Source: Thinopyrum elongatum (Eukaryota; Streptophyta; Magnoliopsida; Poales; Poaceae). Taken from it: a stretch of DNA of 64,000 nucleotides. Shown piece after piece: positions 48,180 through 60,013 of this stretch. The position numbers and the translations under genes are program-made. The stretch is taken from assembly GCA_011799875.1 (NCBI GenBank), contig CM022301.1, positions 321,984,929-322,048,928 on the forward strand, read 5' to 3'. The number at the start of each line of letters is the position of its first letter. Position 1 is the first letter of the stretch. The notes below the pieces were generated by a model. It searched no databases and was not told the origin of the DNA. It saw only the letters and a program-made list of their open reading frames with translations.

Positions 48180-49353
48180 TTAAGAGGTAGATGGGAAAAG
48201 ATCGGGGTATTCAGCACGGAGGTTATCCTCGCGTTCCCAAGTGGCTTCATCTTCAGTATGATTTGACCACTGTACCTTCAGGAATTTGGTAACCTTCTGA
48301 CGGGTTCGACATTCAGCTTCATCGAGGATGCGGATCGGATGCTCCTTATAAGAAAGATCATCTTGCAATTCGAGCATTTCGTGATCCACTGCTCTGTGCG
48401 GAGACTCCTTGAAGCAACGACGAAGTTGCGACACATGGAAGACGTCGTGGATATGAGAGAATTGCGGCGGCAACTCCAATTTATATGCCACCTGACCACG
48501 TCTAGCAATTATGCGGAAAGGACCAATGTAGCAGGGAGCTAACTTGCCCTTGATTCCAAAACGGTGAGTGCCCTTCATAGGGGTGACACGTAGATAAGCT
48601 TGATCACCAGGTTGATAAGTCAAACCCCATCGTTTGCGATCGTAGTTGCTCTTCTGGCGGTCCTGATCCGCCTTGAGGTTTTCTCGAACGATACGGACTT
48701 GTTCTTAAGCGTGTTGAATAATATCCGGACCCACGAGCGGTCGTTCCCCAGTTTCTGACCAATTCAGAGGGGTTCGACACTTACGTCCATAGAGTACTTC
48801 GAAGGGGGCCATTTTCAAGCTGGCTTGATAGCTGTTGTTATAAGAGAACTCGGCATACGGAAGAGATTCTTCCCACTTCTTGCCGAAAGAAATAACACAA
48901 GCTCGCAGCATGTCTTCAAGCACTTGATTTAACTCGCTCGACTTGGCCTTGGGATTGGGGGTGATAAGCTGAGCTCCAGGTAATATGAGTTCCCATAGCT
49001 TCTTGGAAACTTTCCCAGAACTTGGAAGTGAAAAGGCTGCCACGGTCCGAACTGATCTCCTTCGGAATACCGTGGAGTGATACAATTCTGGAGATATATA
49101 ATTCTGCTAACTAACTAGCAGTGATCGTCTCCTTGACAGGCAGAAAGTGTGCAACTTTGGAAAGTTGGTCAACGACGACAAGAATAGCATCATGACCCTT
49201 CTGTGACCTGGGAAGGCCCGTAATGAAATCCATTTGAACCTTATCCCATTTCCATAGAGGAATAGGAAGTGGTTGCAGAATTCCAGCAGGCTTCTGATGT
49301 TCTGCTTTAACGCGACGACACACATCACATTCAGCAACATATCGAGCAATATC
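48180..49353 (-). pseudogene. Integrase and chromodomain of the Gypsy element
   Basis: From the sense strand: the CDVCRRVKAEHQK end of the HHCC zinc domain, the core with MDFITGLP (first catalytic Asp) and VVVDQLSKVAHFLPV, later VLYGRKCRTPL, then a C-terminal portion (YIGPFRI, HDVFHVSQL) and a chromodomain ending EATWEREDNLRAEYPDLF before the stop at 48180. Breaks visible: a stop at 49351-49353 within the zinc domain, a stop at about 49108 after ETITAS, and further frame changes between 49085 and 48620. The chromodomain is thought to guide insertion to heterochromatin. Not functional. Confidence 0.88.
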
Positions 49354-51139
49354 CTACTTCATTCTAGACCACCAGTACCTTTGACGGAGATCACGATACA
49401 TCTTAGTGCTACCCGGATGAATAGACAATGGAGTGTCATGTGCCTCCTTCATGACCTTATCAGTCATGAGTTCGAAGTGAGGTACGACAATGCGGTTTCT
49501 AAAATACAAAGTTCCATCTTCAGACAGCGAGAAATCCCTGTACTTTTCAAGGTGAAGATCTTTCTTCATGAGATCAATTTCAGCATCTTTAGCCTGCGCA
49601 TTCTTAACAGCCCTCTCAAGATCTGGTTGTATCACAAGGTTATTAAGAGAACCCTGTGGAACAATACGCAGATTCAGCTTGCGCAGTTCTTCAAAAATAT
49701 GAGGTTGAGCTCTCCTAACCATGAGGTTGTCGCAATAGGACTTGCGGCTTAAGGCATCAGCCATCACGTTAGCCTTGCCAGGGGTATAGGAAATACCCAA
49801 ATCATAGTCCGCTATGGCCTCCATCCATCTTTGCTGACGGAGGTTTAGAGATGGCTGAGTGAACAAGTACTTTAGACTTTTATGATCCGTGTATATCTCG
49901 CAGGTAATGTCGCCACAACTGCAGTGAATAGATGACAGCAGCTAGTTCTAGATCATGTACCGGATAATTCTCTTCATGTGGGCGCAACTGTCGAGAGCCG
50001 TAAGCAATCACTTTACGCTCTTGCATTAGGACACAGCCTAATCCTTCACGGGATGCATCATAATAGATCACAAAATCTTTACGGGAATCTGGAGGAGCAA
50101 GTACTGGGGCAGATGTGAGCTTGTCTTTGAGTGTTTGAAAACTTTCTTGACATTTGTCTGTCCATTCAAACTTAACGCCCTTGTGAAGCAAATCAGTCAA
50201 AGGCTTAGCAATCTTTGAAAAATTCTCGACAAAACGACGGCAATAACTTGCAAGGCCGAGAAAACTTCTGACTTGCTTGACGTTCTTCGGAGGAGTCCAG
50301 TCAAGAATAGCCTGAACTCGTTCCGGGTTAACAGCAATTCCATCCTTGGAAATCACATGACCAAGGTAGGTTACTTCAGAAAGCCAAAATTCACATTTGG
50401 AATAGTTGGCATACAACTGGTGTTCTCGGAGCCTTTCCAGTACTAGACGGAGGTGTTCAGCATGTTCTTCTTTATTCTTAGAATAGACCAGAATATCATC
50501 CAGATATACCATGACGAATTTGTTGAGATAATCCATGAATATGTAATTCATCAACCGGGAGAAGGTAGTTGGAGCATTAGTCAAGCCGAAAGACATGACA
50601 GTGTACTCATAAGAACCATAGCGAGTAACAAATGCAGTCTTTGGAGTATCCTCTTCACGAACACGGATCTGATGATAACCCATCCTCAAGTCAAGTTTAG
50701 AAAACACCGATGACCCAGCAAGTTGATCATACAAATCATTGATCCGAGGAAGCGGATATTTGTTCTGGATTGTGTCTTGGTTAATGGGCCGATAATCCTA
50801 AACCAATCGGTTAGTTCCATCCTTCTTCTTAACGAAGAGTGAAGGTGCTCCCCAAGCAGAGGAACTGGGGCGGATGAAACCCTTCTTAAGTGACGTGTCG
50901 ATTTCCTCCTTAAGTTCAAGAAGGTGGTGCGGAGGCATTTTATAAGGACGCTTCGCAATAGGGGTAGTGCCAGGTTTCAAGTCGATGACAAACTCGACAG
51001 CTCTAGCAGGGGGTATTCCTGGAAGTTCTTTTGGAAATACATCTTGAAAATCATGAACAACTGGAACGTTCTCGATGCCTTCAAGAGGTGAGGCGTTCAA
51101 TGCATTCAGAACATAAATCTGAGCTTCGGCGTCCTGAAC
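49354..51139 (-). pseudogene. Reverse transcriptase and RNase H of the Gypsy element
   Basis: The sense strand gives the RT start (KEEIDTSLKKGFIRPSSSAW, FVKKKDGTNRL), fingers and palm with [28 protein letters not shown] and the catalytic [10 protein letters not shown], the thumb ([13 protein letters not shown]), and RNase H with [13 protein letters not shown] and [12 protein letters not shown]...MADALSRK. Stops or shifts: a TAG-type stop at 50798 side of the first segment (after GTNRLV), and a frameshift near 49880 in RNase H after YLRDIHGS. Upstream a stop separates it from the protease region at about 51143. All catalytic motifs are still readable, so decay is moderate. Confidence 0.92.
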
Positions 51140-51142
51140 TGT

Positions 51143-51853
51143 TCAAGCTGAGTATCTGACTGTCTGGCCGGAAGGGTGTGTGATGCGGACTGATTCAGTG
51201 GCACAGTCAATCAAAGCTTTATGAGGCTTCAACCAATCCATACCTAGAATAATGTCTATGTTGGAGGTCTTGAGAGCAATGAGTGAAACGGGGAACATCA
51301 ATCCTCCGATCACAATGTGGTTACCGTGGCTTACCATGGTAGTTTGCCAATTAGCCCCAGGTGACTGGATTACTAATGGAGTGGACATCTCCTCAAAAGG
51401 TATATCATGGCTTCGCGCAAAACTTTCGGACATGAAGGAGTGCGATGCTCCAGAATCAAAGAGGACTGAAGCTGGGATTGAATTCACTAGAAGGGTGCCC
51501 ATCACAATTTTGGGGTCCTGTCGAGCTTCTTCAATGTTGACTTGGTTGACATGAACACGCTGATTAGCAGGTGGTATGGTTTCAACGTTCCTAGAAGGAT
51601 GTTTTTGACGGCTCTTCCTGCAACCAGCAGAAGGACGTGATGCGTGTTGAGGCTGACTCTGACGGCAGTTGATAGTATGGTGCCCTGGCTGTCCACACTG
51701 GTGGCACAGACCATCATTATGGGGAGAAACACCAACATTGGGTTGTCCACTTGCAATGTTCAGTTGTCTTGGTGGTGGAGGCAGACGAGGTGCAGCATAA
51801 GATGGCCTGGGTACAGGGGCAGGTCGGTGATGAACATTGTGCGGAATCCACAC
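51143..51853 (-). pseudogene. Zinc knuckle and aspartic protease of the Gypsy element
   Basis: A 236-codon open segment contains a CCHC knuckle (CHQCGQPGHHTINC) and then the retropepsin-like active site VLFDSGASHSFMS, followed by LGMDWLKPHKALIDC typical of the Gypsy protease. It joins gag upstream across a frameshift near 51940. The knuckle binds the genomic RNA; the protease would process the polyprotein. It ends in a stop at 51143, where a functional copy would continue into RT. Confidence 0.88.
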
Positions 51854-52586
51854 TCGACGTTTCTGAACAGGCTGACCCGAGGATGAGCCAACATCATGAG
51901 TGCGCTTGAGCGACTCCTGGTACTTAGTCAGAGCAGTTTCAACTTGGAAAGATTACAAGCGTTGCGAAGTCTATGCAATCATGGACAGCAAGTGCAAGGT
52001 TTATATCAGTACGCAGTCCTTCACGGAATTTCTCCTGCTTGCGTGCGTCAGTGCAGACGTCATCTTCAGCATAGCGGGACAATTCAAGAAATTTCCTCTG
52101 ATATTCATCCATAGTCATTGTGCCCTGTGTAAGTTTGCGGAATTCCTGCTTCTTCTGGTCCATCAGACCTTGAGGAATGTACCGTGCACGAAAAGCTGAC
52201 TGAAATTCCTGCCAAGTGGTTACAGTCTCTGCAGGCAACATACCCTTGTGGCTTTCCCACCATTGAGCAGCTGGACCCTTTAAGTGGAATGTCGCAAAGG
52301 TGACGTAACTGTCAGGGGCAACATTAGCTGGCTCCATTTCAAACAGGATGTCACGAAGCCAATCATCAGCATCCATAGGATTGGTGGAGTTGCGGAAAAC
52401 AGATGGATTGAGACGCACAAATTCTGGCATAGTTATTTGAGCATTCTGTTGCTGAGCATTCTGAATTGGGAACTGAGCCAATACTCCGGTCATAAACTGA
52501 CGGTTAAGCTCAAACTACTGACGGTTCAATTCAAACTGCTGCATCATTGCGGCAATATAGGGTGGAGGTGGAGAATCGTCAGCCAT
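51850..52586 (-). pseudogene. Gag of the Gypsy element
   Basis: The sense-strand ATG at 52586 opens MADDSPPPPYIAAMMQQFEL, interrupted by a TAG at 52515-52517. Then a 184-codon frame (52493-51939) carries the capsid region with DADDWLRDI, HLKGPAAQWWESH and FRARYIPQGLMDQKKQEF, the retrotransposon gag domain (PF03732). A frameshift near 51945 separates it from the zinc knuckle. Not functional as written. Confidence 0.88.
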
Positions 52587-53127
52587 CCTGCCAAATCAAC
52601 AGGGGCAGTTTAGCAAGCAAAATTACAGGTGTAAGAGATCATTCATGATGTAGCATGAGTAATGAACAAGGAGGCATCAGGTGCATATTAGTAGTCATTA
52701 AAGACATACAGAACGATGCACAGAGTTGGACACAAACGGCGGTAGGAGTTCGGCAATGCACGCAGCTAGACAAGCTAGGCGGCGCGCAGGCACGCGGCAA
52801 GGAAGTACACAACGAGACATAGCAAAGGCTACATCAACGTCGGAGAAAATTGTTGGGGCGAGGAATCTGCAAGTGACAACACAGGGTGCCCTCGATAAAA
52901 GGATCCTGTAAGCAGAATCTGACCCACAATCTTGGAGCAAGGGGGAATATTTTGGAACTCCGGGTGGATGTGATCACGAGAACCTAATGTTGGAGTTGGT
53001 AAAATTTTAACCCGAAAGGAGGAGAGATCAGAGTCCCAGAGTAAAGGTCGAGGAGTAAAACATCCTAATACCACCCAATTGGCGACGTGGGCCCGTAATC
53101 CATAGGTCCCAGGATCGAAACCTGGCT
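52587..53127 (-). other. 5' untranslated leader of the Gypsy element
   Basis: Internal sequence between the primer-binding site and the gag start on the minus strand. No convincing ORF. Confidence 0.6.
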
Positions 53128-53139
53128 CTGATACCAACT
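53128..53139 (-). other. Primer-binding site of the Gypsy element
   Basis: Directly after the 5' LTR (one or two bases), the sense strand reads TTGGTATCAGAGC, complementary to the 3' end of plant initiator tRNA-Met, the usual primer of many plant LTR elements. Confidence 0.85.
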
Positions 53140-56100
53140 TGTGACGCCCCCGGCTCAATCATGCACTAATCATACACGCAAATGCACACGATCAAGCCTA
53201 AGGACTCACGAGAAGATATCACAACACAACTCTAAAACATAAATAAAGTCATACAAGCTTTATATTACAAGCCAGGGCCTCGAGGGCTCGAATACATAGC
53301 TCGATGGCATACAAGTGTCAGCGGAAGCATCAGATATCTGAGTACAGATATTAAAAGAGAAACAGAAAGGCCTTTAGAAAGGCGGGACAAAATAAAACAC
53401 TACGATCGAAAGGCGCAGGCCTCCTGCCTGGGACCCTCCTAACCTACTCCTGGTCGACGGCAAGCTCGTAGTGATATCCACCCTCGGGGTAGTGGTAGCG
53501 ATCGTCGGCGTGGGCAGTTGTCTCAGGGGCTCCGTCATCTGGTTGCATCGAATGAATATGGGGGAAAAAGAAAGTAAAGTAACCGTGAGTACTCATCCGA
53601 AGTACTCAGCAAGCAAGGATCTACACTACATATGCAACATTATCAAAGAGTGGCTGTATATGTGGACTGGGCTGCAGAAATGCCAGAATAGAGAGGAAAA
53701 CCTAGTCCTATCGAAGACTAGCATCTTCAGCGGTCTTGCAGCAATAGAAGAGAGTAGAACAGTACAATATAATGTAGCAGTATCATTAAGTCTCAACCTC
53801 ACCCAGAGATCCTTTCTCGACTCCCTGCAAGAAAGCAATCCCAGAGCCATACAGTCATCAACCTCGTCCTGAGATCCCTTCTCGACTCCCTGTGAGAAGC
53901 AATCCCAGAGCCACATATCCAGGTATCATCTCAAGTTCTAGTTGTATCGATCGGGATACAACTCCGAGTGTCCTTTACCGTAGGACCGGCTATCGATAGA
54001 TGTGTTCTTCCCTGCAGGGGTGCACCAACTTACCCAACACGCTCGATTAACTTCGGCCGGACACACTTTCCTGGGTCATGCCCGGCCTCGGCCAAATGAT
54101 ACACCGCAGCCCTACCTACAGCTCAACAGAGAGGTCCCCGCCGGTCTACATCCTAAGCGCTCAGGGGTCTTGGGCCATCACCCTATGCACTCCGGGTCGT
54201 TGCGAGCAGGGTGAAGCCAGGCACCAGGAGGGTGCCGGTCCGTCCCAGCCGCAAGGCTGAACTAGACGTCTAACAGAGCTTTCGGCTGATGATACGATGC
54301 AGAACGCCCATACTATGCCCACATGATGGTTAGTGCTATTAGGCTAGAGGCCTGCTCGGATCAAATATCCAAATCGTTAGTGGACTAGGGCTTGCGGTAA
54401 CGAGCAGAGACTCACGAAAGATGTGACCCCGTCGCCCCGTCTCGAGGACTAGTTGCAAGGGCTAAGAATGCCCGGCCACACCTCGTATTCATCACTCGGA
54501 CACCATCCAGGTCAACCCGTCTCCACAACACTCGCCACTTAGGCTCACGCGGGTACCCCTCAGGGTCGACCCGCCTTTCCAAGTAACAGTGTAAAGTCCA
54601 AGTATCCGTGTGTCCATAACATCAGGGGAATCTGAGGTATCACCCTCATTGGATTCCTACTTGATGTATCCGTCAAGGTGAACTCGGAGGAATCACCCTC
54701 GATGGGTTCACACTTGATGTGTTGCACAACAACGTCCTTACCGGAAGTGGTGAAGGAGGAATCACCCTCGATGACCACGACCGAATAGCTACTCTACAGA
54801 GTTAACATCAGGAGTGCTATACGAGGTATCACCCTCGGCACTCGATAGTAACACTGCAGTGTCGTTACAACTAAGGGGGTGATGTGCGGTGCCAGGGCCT
54901 AGTCTTCAATCCCGTCGATCGGGTCTTCTGATAATCCAGCGGGGCAGTCGGGACAAGTGGGGTCACTGATAGGTCTCTACCCAGCCTATACTAGACAGTT
55001 TAGGATAAGCAGGTAAGGTTTCAATAGCAGGTTACAATAAAAAGGCTATGCATCAGAATAGGTAAAGCAGTAGCAGCAGCAATTCTAATGCAAGCATGAG
55101 AGAGAAAGAATAGGCGATATCGGGATGCTCAAGGGGGGCTTGCCTGGTTGCTTTGCGGCAAAGGCAAGGTTGTCAGTGGTGTCGATGGGCTCCTTAGCTG
55201 CGTCGGTCTTGGGAAATGCGTCTGTAGCGGGGTCTACTGAGAGAGAAGAGGGGAAGGAAACAGTAAATATAAAGCAAACAAGAGCAACACAATGTACGGC
55301 ATGACAATATGCAGTGCCGGGTGTGTCCTAACGTATGGTTGCACGTCACCGAGGAAGGGGGAATCCATCCGGAAATGTTTTCCCGGTTCCGGACATTTGT
55401 CAGACAGATGACCGGAGGGGAACGGTTCCATGTTCGGATAGTTAGGGATGTGTGACGGATGAACGGACCGCGTATTCGGATTCGTCTCGAAATTCTGAGC
55501 AACTTTCATGTAGAAAGTTTTTCGATCTGAGCTACGGATTATTTTATATGATTTTTCAAAGTTTAAACAATATTCTGAAAGTTTAGATTTATTATTAATT
55601 CAAATTATCCAAAACAGTAGCAGGGTGACGTCATCATGACGTCACTGTGAAGTCAGGACCAGTGGGTCCCACCTGTTAGTGTCACGGCAGCCTAATTAGG
55701 GTTTAGTTAATCTAATTACAATTTAATTAAACTAACTAATTAATTAGATTAATTAAACAGGATTAATTAAACTAATTACTTCACTAATTAATTAATTAAT
55801 TAATTAATTAACTAATTATTAATTTTATTATTTTTTAAGAGTTCCTGGGGCTGGGCCCCACTTGTAAGTGGCCCAGAGGGAGCCTAGCGGGCGCGCGGGC
55901 GTAACGGGCGTGGGCGAGCGCCCGAGGCCACCGGGGCGAGAGCAGATGGTGCGACCGGTGGCCACGGCGGGCGGAGACGGGGCGCCGGGGGCGAGCGGCG
56001 AGCGGGGCGTGGTCAAGGCCGGCACGAGGCGAAGGAGCAGCGGCAGCAGCAGGACGAGCAGGAGGGGCGACGCGGCTGGGCGGCCGCGGGCGCGGCGACC

Positions 56101-57619
56101 GGGGTCAGCAGCGGCACTGGGAGGCTGGTGCGCGGTCGGCGCCGACGGGTGTGGCCGCAGCTGCCGGAGCAGCAGTAGCAAGGGAGCAGTGCGAAGGGAA
56201 GAGGCCCGACGAGGGGGAGCGAGATGCGGCAGAGCGCCCGAGGCCACCGGGGCGAGAGCAGAGGGTGGCGTAACGGGCGCGGGCGAGCGCCCGAGGCCAC
56301 CGGGGCGAGAGCAGAGGGTGCGGCCGGTGGCCACGGCGGGCGGAGACGGGGCGCCGGGGGCGAGCGGCGAGCGGGGCGTGGTCAAGGCCGGCACGAGGCG
56401 AAGGAGCAGCGGCAGCAGCAGGACGAGCGGGAGGGGCGACGCGGCTGGGCAGCCGCGGGCGCAGCGACCGGGGTCAGCAGCGGCACTGGGAGGCTGGTGC
56501 GCGGTCGGCGCCGACAGGTGTGGCCGCAGCTGCCGGAGCAGCAGTAGCAAGGGAGCAGTGCGAAGGGAAGAGGCCCGACGAGGGGGAGCGAGATGCGGCA
56601 GAGCAGAGGCGAGCGAGGTCGGGCGCGACGAGCGGCCAGCGTGGGCAGAGCAGGCTCGGCAGCAGAGGCAGCGCGCGGTCGCGAGCGGCGGTGGTGCGTG
56701 GACCGCGAGGCAGAGCGCGAGCTCGTCGCGGTGACCGCGGTGGCGGGGACAGGGAGAGAGGAGCGCGGGGTGTTCCTCACCCCCGAGTAGAGGTACGCCT
56801 GCGAGGCTCGGTGAAGGCCGGTGGGGAAGAGGCGATGGGGCGCGGGCGTCGTCGTTGGGGCGGGGATAAGGAGGCAACGGCGACAGCGGTGGGCGACGGG
56901 GACGGCGAGGTCGAGGCGTCGGGCGCGGCGAGCACGGCGGGGACGAGGGGGCGCTGGAGGAGGAGAGCGGCGACTCGGACGCCGCGTCGAGCGCCGCTCG
57001 ATCCCGATCCAGAACAGGGGGATCGTGCGGGGGGGGGGGGAGTGGTAGCGGCTACGGTTTGGGAGGGGAACGGGGCCATATAGGCCAGGGGGCAGCGGGG
57101 TGGGCCGGCTGGATGCCAGCTGGGCCGAGAGGCCCAGGGGGAGGGGGGGGGGTTCTATGTTTTCTTTTCTACTTTTATTTATTTTATTTCTTCTGCTTTG
57201 ACAAATGTTTGGCCACTTGTTGACTTTTACAAAATATGAGACTTAGCCCAACAATTGCAAAGTATTACTAGCTAACACCAAAAATTGGTTTGGGTAATAT
57301 ATAATTTCATTTTTAATTTAGATTAAATAAAAGGTTATTAAATGTTGCTATTAGCTACTGTTTGAGGTTGTTAGGGGCACTTAACTAATCCCAATGATGT
57401 TGGTTACAATTTTATAATTGCCTCTGAATTATTTGTTATTTAATGAACATTTTAGTTTCCTGATTTGAACAACTTTTATTTTCACTTTAAGTTTGAATTT
57501 CCATTTGAATTTGAATTTGAAAAGGGATATGTTACTAATGATGATTAAGCACTGTTGATCATAATGACATGGCATTATCAAAAGGGTGATTACTGTAGCT
57601 TAATACATGGGGTGTTACA
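53140..57619 (-). mobile_element. 5' LTR of the Gypsy element
   Basis: 4480 bp, the partner of 44002-48144 and 337 bp longer, mainly through an internal 369-bp duplication (55901-56638). The first 90 bases from the TGTGACG end differ from the partner at three positions, all G in the left copy against A in the right. On the sense strand the transcription start should lie in this LTR; no TATA box was chosen. Confidence 0.92.
55901..56638. repeat. 369-bp tandem duplication in one LTR only
   Basis: GTAACGGGCG...GCGAGCGCCCGAGGCC starts at 55901 and again at 56270. The other LTR has one copy, starting near 46762. The duplication lies in the most GC-rich part of the LTR and arose after insertion or during reverse transcription. 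Confidence 0.88.
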
Positions 57620-58330
57620 GAGACCCTTCTATGAAACTGTGGGCGATGCATTAATCGCAAACGGTGATGTAAAAAAATCATCAAAAAAGATGCAAAACGT
57701 TTACGATGGCGGATACATCAAATACGGTTCATATTATAATTACGTGTGCGATGTGTGGCATATGGTTAATCCATAAGAACTATTTGCGATGAGACAGAAC
57801 AACAGAAATGGGCAGCTATATCAAAGTGTGTGTGATACACAGCATACAATTTGCTCGGGTGAACTATTTGCTATTAGGGAATGCAACAGAAACGGTCAGC
57901 CAGATCACGGTGTGTGCGATATACGGCATACGATTCACTCAGACAAACTGTTTTCGATTAGGGAACACAACAGAAACGGTTCAACTTAACAAGAAGTGTG
58001 TGATATGCGCCATACAGTTCACATAGATGAACTGTTTGCGACGAGCAAAAAGAACACAAATGATCCGTGTAAACAAGATGTGTGTGATCCATGACAAACA
58101 GCCCACTCGGAAGAACTATTTGCGATGAGAATATATAACACAAACGGTTACAAGAGTTAATTCATGTGCGATTCTGTGTGTAGAAAATACTTTGAAAACT
58201 GCAAAGTAGTTGCTTGCGATGGCTAGGAGTATCGCACACGATGCGTGTGCGAGTACTTGTGTGCGATGATTAGTAAGTTACACATACGTTTCCTTATGGT
58301 AACATGTGTGCTATAACACGTGACACCGCA
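57620..58330 (+). mobile_element. CACTA subterminal region
   Basis: After the GAGAC duplication the interrupted CACTA terminus resumes. The stretch holds repeated short motifs (TTTGCGATGAG, ACAGAAACGGT, GTGTGTGAT) characteristic of the transposase-binding subterminal zones of CACTA elements. The frames listed here are short and incidental. The limit on the right is approximate. Confidence 0.55.
57777..58190 (+). repeat. Subterminal repeats of about 84 bp
   Basis: Units beginning GAACTATTTGCGATGAG or close variants start near 57777, 57861, 57945, 58027 and 58111. Each contains AACAGAAA(C/T)GG and GTGTG(T/C)GAT. Identity between units is partial. Confidence 0.75.
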
Positions 58331-58935
58331 TACGGTTGTCGGGGTGTGTGCTCCACTTAGTCTTCCCGCGCTCCATCGAAGGCTTCCAGCGCTCCACAGG
58401 GGTGAATTGTAAACTCCCCAATCCCCTAGCCAGCTGCTAGCTATAAATAACCACAACAATGGCCGTCGGCGGCGACTCGCTATTGATCCAGTTGCCAACT
58501 AGTTACCCACACATACCAGCATACCTCCAACGGCCGACGACGGGATGGAGACGCGCAATGGCGGAATCGAGGCTGAAGGCACAATGGTCGGCTTGGCGGT
58601 TGACGGCCATGCCATAGACTCTCCCGACAATGACCAGAGGAAGTAGGAAACGCGGTACGAGCAAGCCGCCAGGTTAGCCAGGGTCATCCTAAAAGCGGAT
58701 AGGGATCGCAAGCGGGCGATACTGCTGGCTCGACGCAGAGTGCGGCAGATGGTGTGGGGGGCGGAGAAGGGACCTTGACGACACAAGGACAACTGCGGCA
58801 GTGGCGGCCGCCACATGAGGCGCAGGCTTATGTCCCAGATGGAGGAGGGCACAAGATGTCGTCGGGGCATGCCTTAGGGCCGTCACGGCAGCCCTGGCGA
58901 GAGCCAATGTCGTCTCGCTGTCGTGGGAACAGATT
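58331..58935 (+). other. Possible 5' part of a CACTA gene, degenerate
   Basis: Includes CTATAAATA (58440-58448), a good TATA box, then an ATG at 58545 (METRNGGIEAEGT) with a stop about 35 codons later, followed in the same frame by a basic stretch (ETRYEQAARLARVILK, RKRAILLARRR). It resembles the start of an element-encoded gene, but no transposase domain is recognisable. Confidence 0.3.
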
Positions 58936-59465
58936 TGACAGTAGAGATTAGGGGTACGAAGGAGAGGGCAGAGCCTAGCTACGGTGAAGTTGTACACTCG
59001 GATTTATGAGTTTAGGCCCCTCTCGAAAGAGGTAAAGACCCTACGTCTCGATGCTGCTGGAGCTTAGTTGTATGGAGTGTTGAGTTACAGGGGTGCGAAC
59101 CCTTGTGCAGGAGCAGAGGGGCGGCTTATATAGAGTCCGCTGACCCCTCATCTACCTCTGTTACGCAAGGGTTCAATGAGACCGTAAATGTACGAGCGTT
59201 ACTGGTAACGCCTATACTTAATGTTCTTTACAACGACGAACTGATCGCCTGACCGTTGCCATCCCTGAGTGGCTCTAGGTCTTCTGCTGTCGAGTGGTGG
59301 AGGAGTAACCGAGTGGATCTTCTATCAAGTGACTTGTATGCTGCGGTCATTCCAGTCGACACCTCCTTTCTAACTTTGTAAGTCTTGGATTCCTTTATGT
59401 AGTGTCCTTGGGTAGGGCATGTAGGTCAGGCCTAGGACCCTACCCTAGGTACATGTCATCGTCAT
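58936..59465 (+). mobile_element. Probable LTR of a further retroelement
   Basis: From about TGACAGTAGAGATTAGG to about CCCTAGGTACATGTCA the text matches my memory of a short Triticeae LTR ('gaccctacgtctcg', 'ggcggcttatatag', 'cctaggaccctaccctagg'). A TATA-like 'cttatataga' stands at 59136-59145. No partner LTR is in the window, and no target duplication was established. Confidence 0.4.
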
Positions 59466-60013
59466 TAGCCCCCGAATGGATCGGGGTTCGAGTGAGAAAG
59501 GATCGAAGCTGATTCAGACCAGACTTAATGCCTCAGAGGCACTTCTTAGAGGTCTGTTGGTACATGTGCTCCTAGATCCTTTGTCAATCGCCTTGATCGA
59601 TTTCGGCTTGTTAAGTGTCCGAGTGAGATAAGTCGCGAGTCACCGAGCGTCCGATTCGACCCGAATGAATGTGGATACCTCTGATACGATCGACTGCTCT
59701 GCCAGATCCCAGATTTCACGGGATTCGAAAAATTGGAGAAGTGCGCGGGCCGGCTGCAGCGCGGTAAGTGAGGCAAGTGGGGAGGGACTCCTCTATTTTC
59801 GCTCCCCCTTTATCGCCACGTATCAAGCGGGCGCCGGTTGTGGGATGCGCTGGGATCCTGCTGGCCCACAAGTTAGTGACTCGGGTGTGCGGGTATAAAG
59901 GAGGACGCGGCTGAGGTGTGCAACGGTGCTCTTCTCTTTTCCCCTCTCCATCTTGTCTCTCTGCCTCTTCTACCCCTACGCCGCCCCGCTCGGCTCCGAC
60001 GACCACCGTGGAG
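59466..60013 (+). other. Leader between the probable LTR and the next gene
   Basis: No gene of its own. It contains GTATAAAGGAGG at 59892-59903, a TATA-like site about 120 bases before the ATG at 60014, and a CT-rich stretch (59930-59975). Antisense ORFs overlapping it are shadows. Confidence 0.4.

Larger units (their letters stand above)
44002..57619 (-). mobile_element. Full-length Ty3/Gypsy chromovirus-type retrotransposon
   Basis: A 13.6-kb element lies between identical GAGAC duplications (43997-44001, 57620-57624). LTRs are 44002-48144 and 53140-57619. Transcription is on the minus strand: PBS at about 53128-53139, gag, protease, reverse transcriptase, RNase H, integrase with a C-terminal chromodomain, then a purine-rich PPT (48145-48156). 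That gene order defines Ty3/Gypsy, and the chromodomain and very long LTRs suggest the Tekay-like chromoviruses. Stops and frameshifts occur in every domain, so it is dead as a coding element. LTR differences include many C/G to T/A changes. Confidence 0.93.

Noticed and set aside
53128..53139. tRNA gene
   Set aside because: Only the short complement to tRNA-iMet is present, directly after an LTR; it is a primer-binding site.
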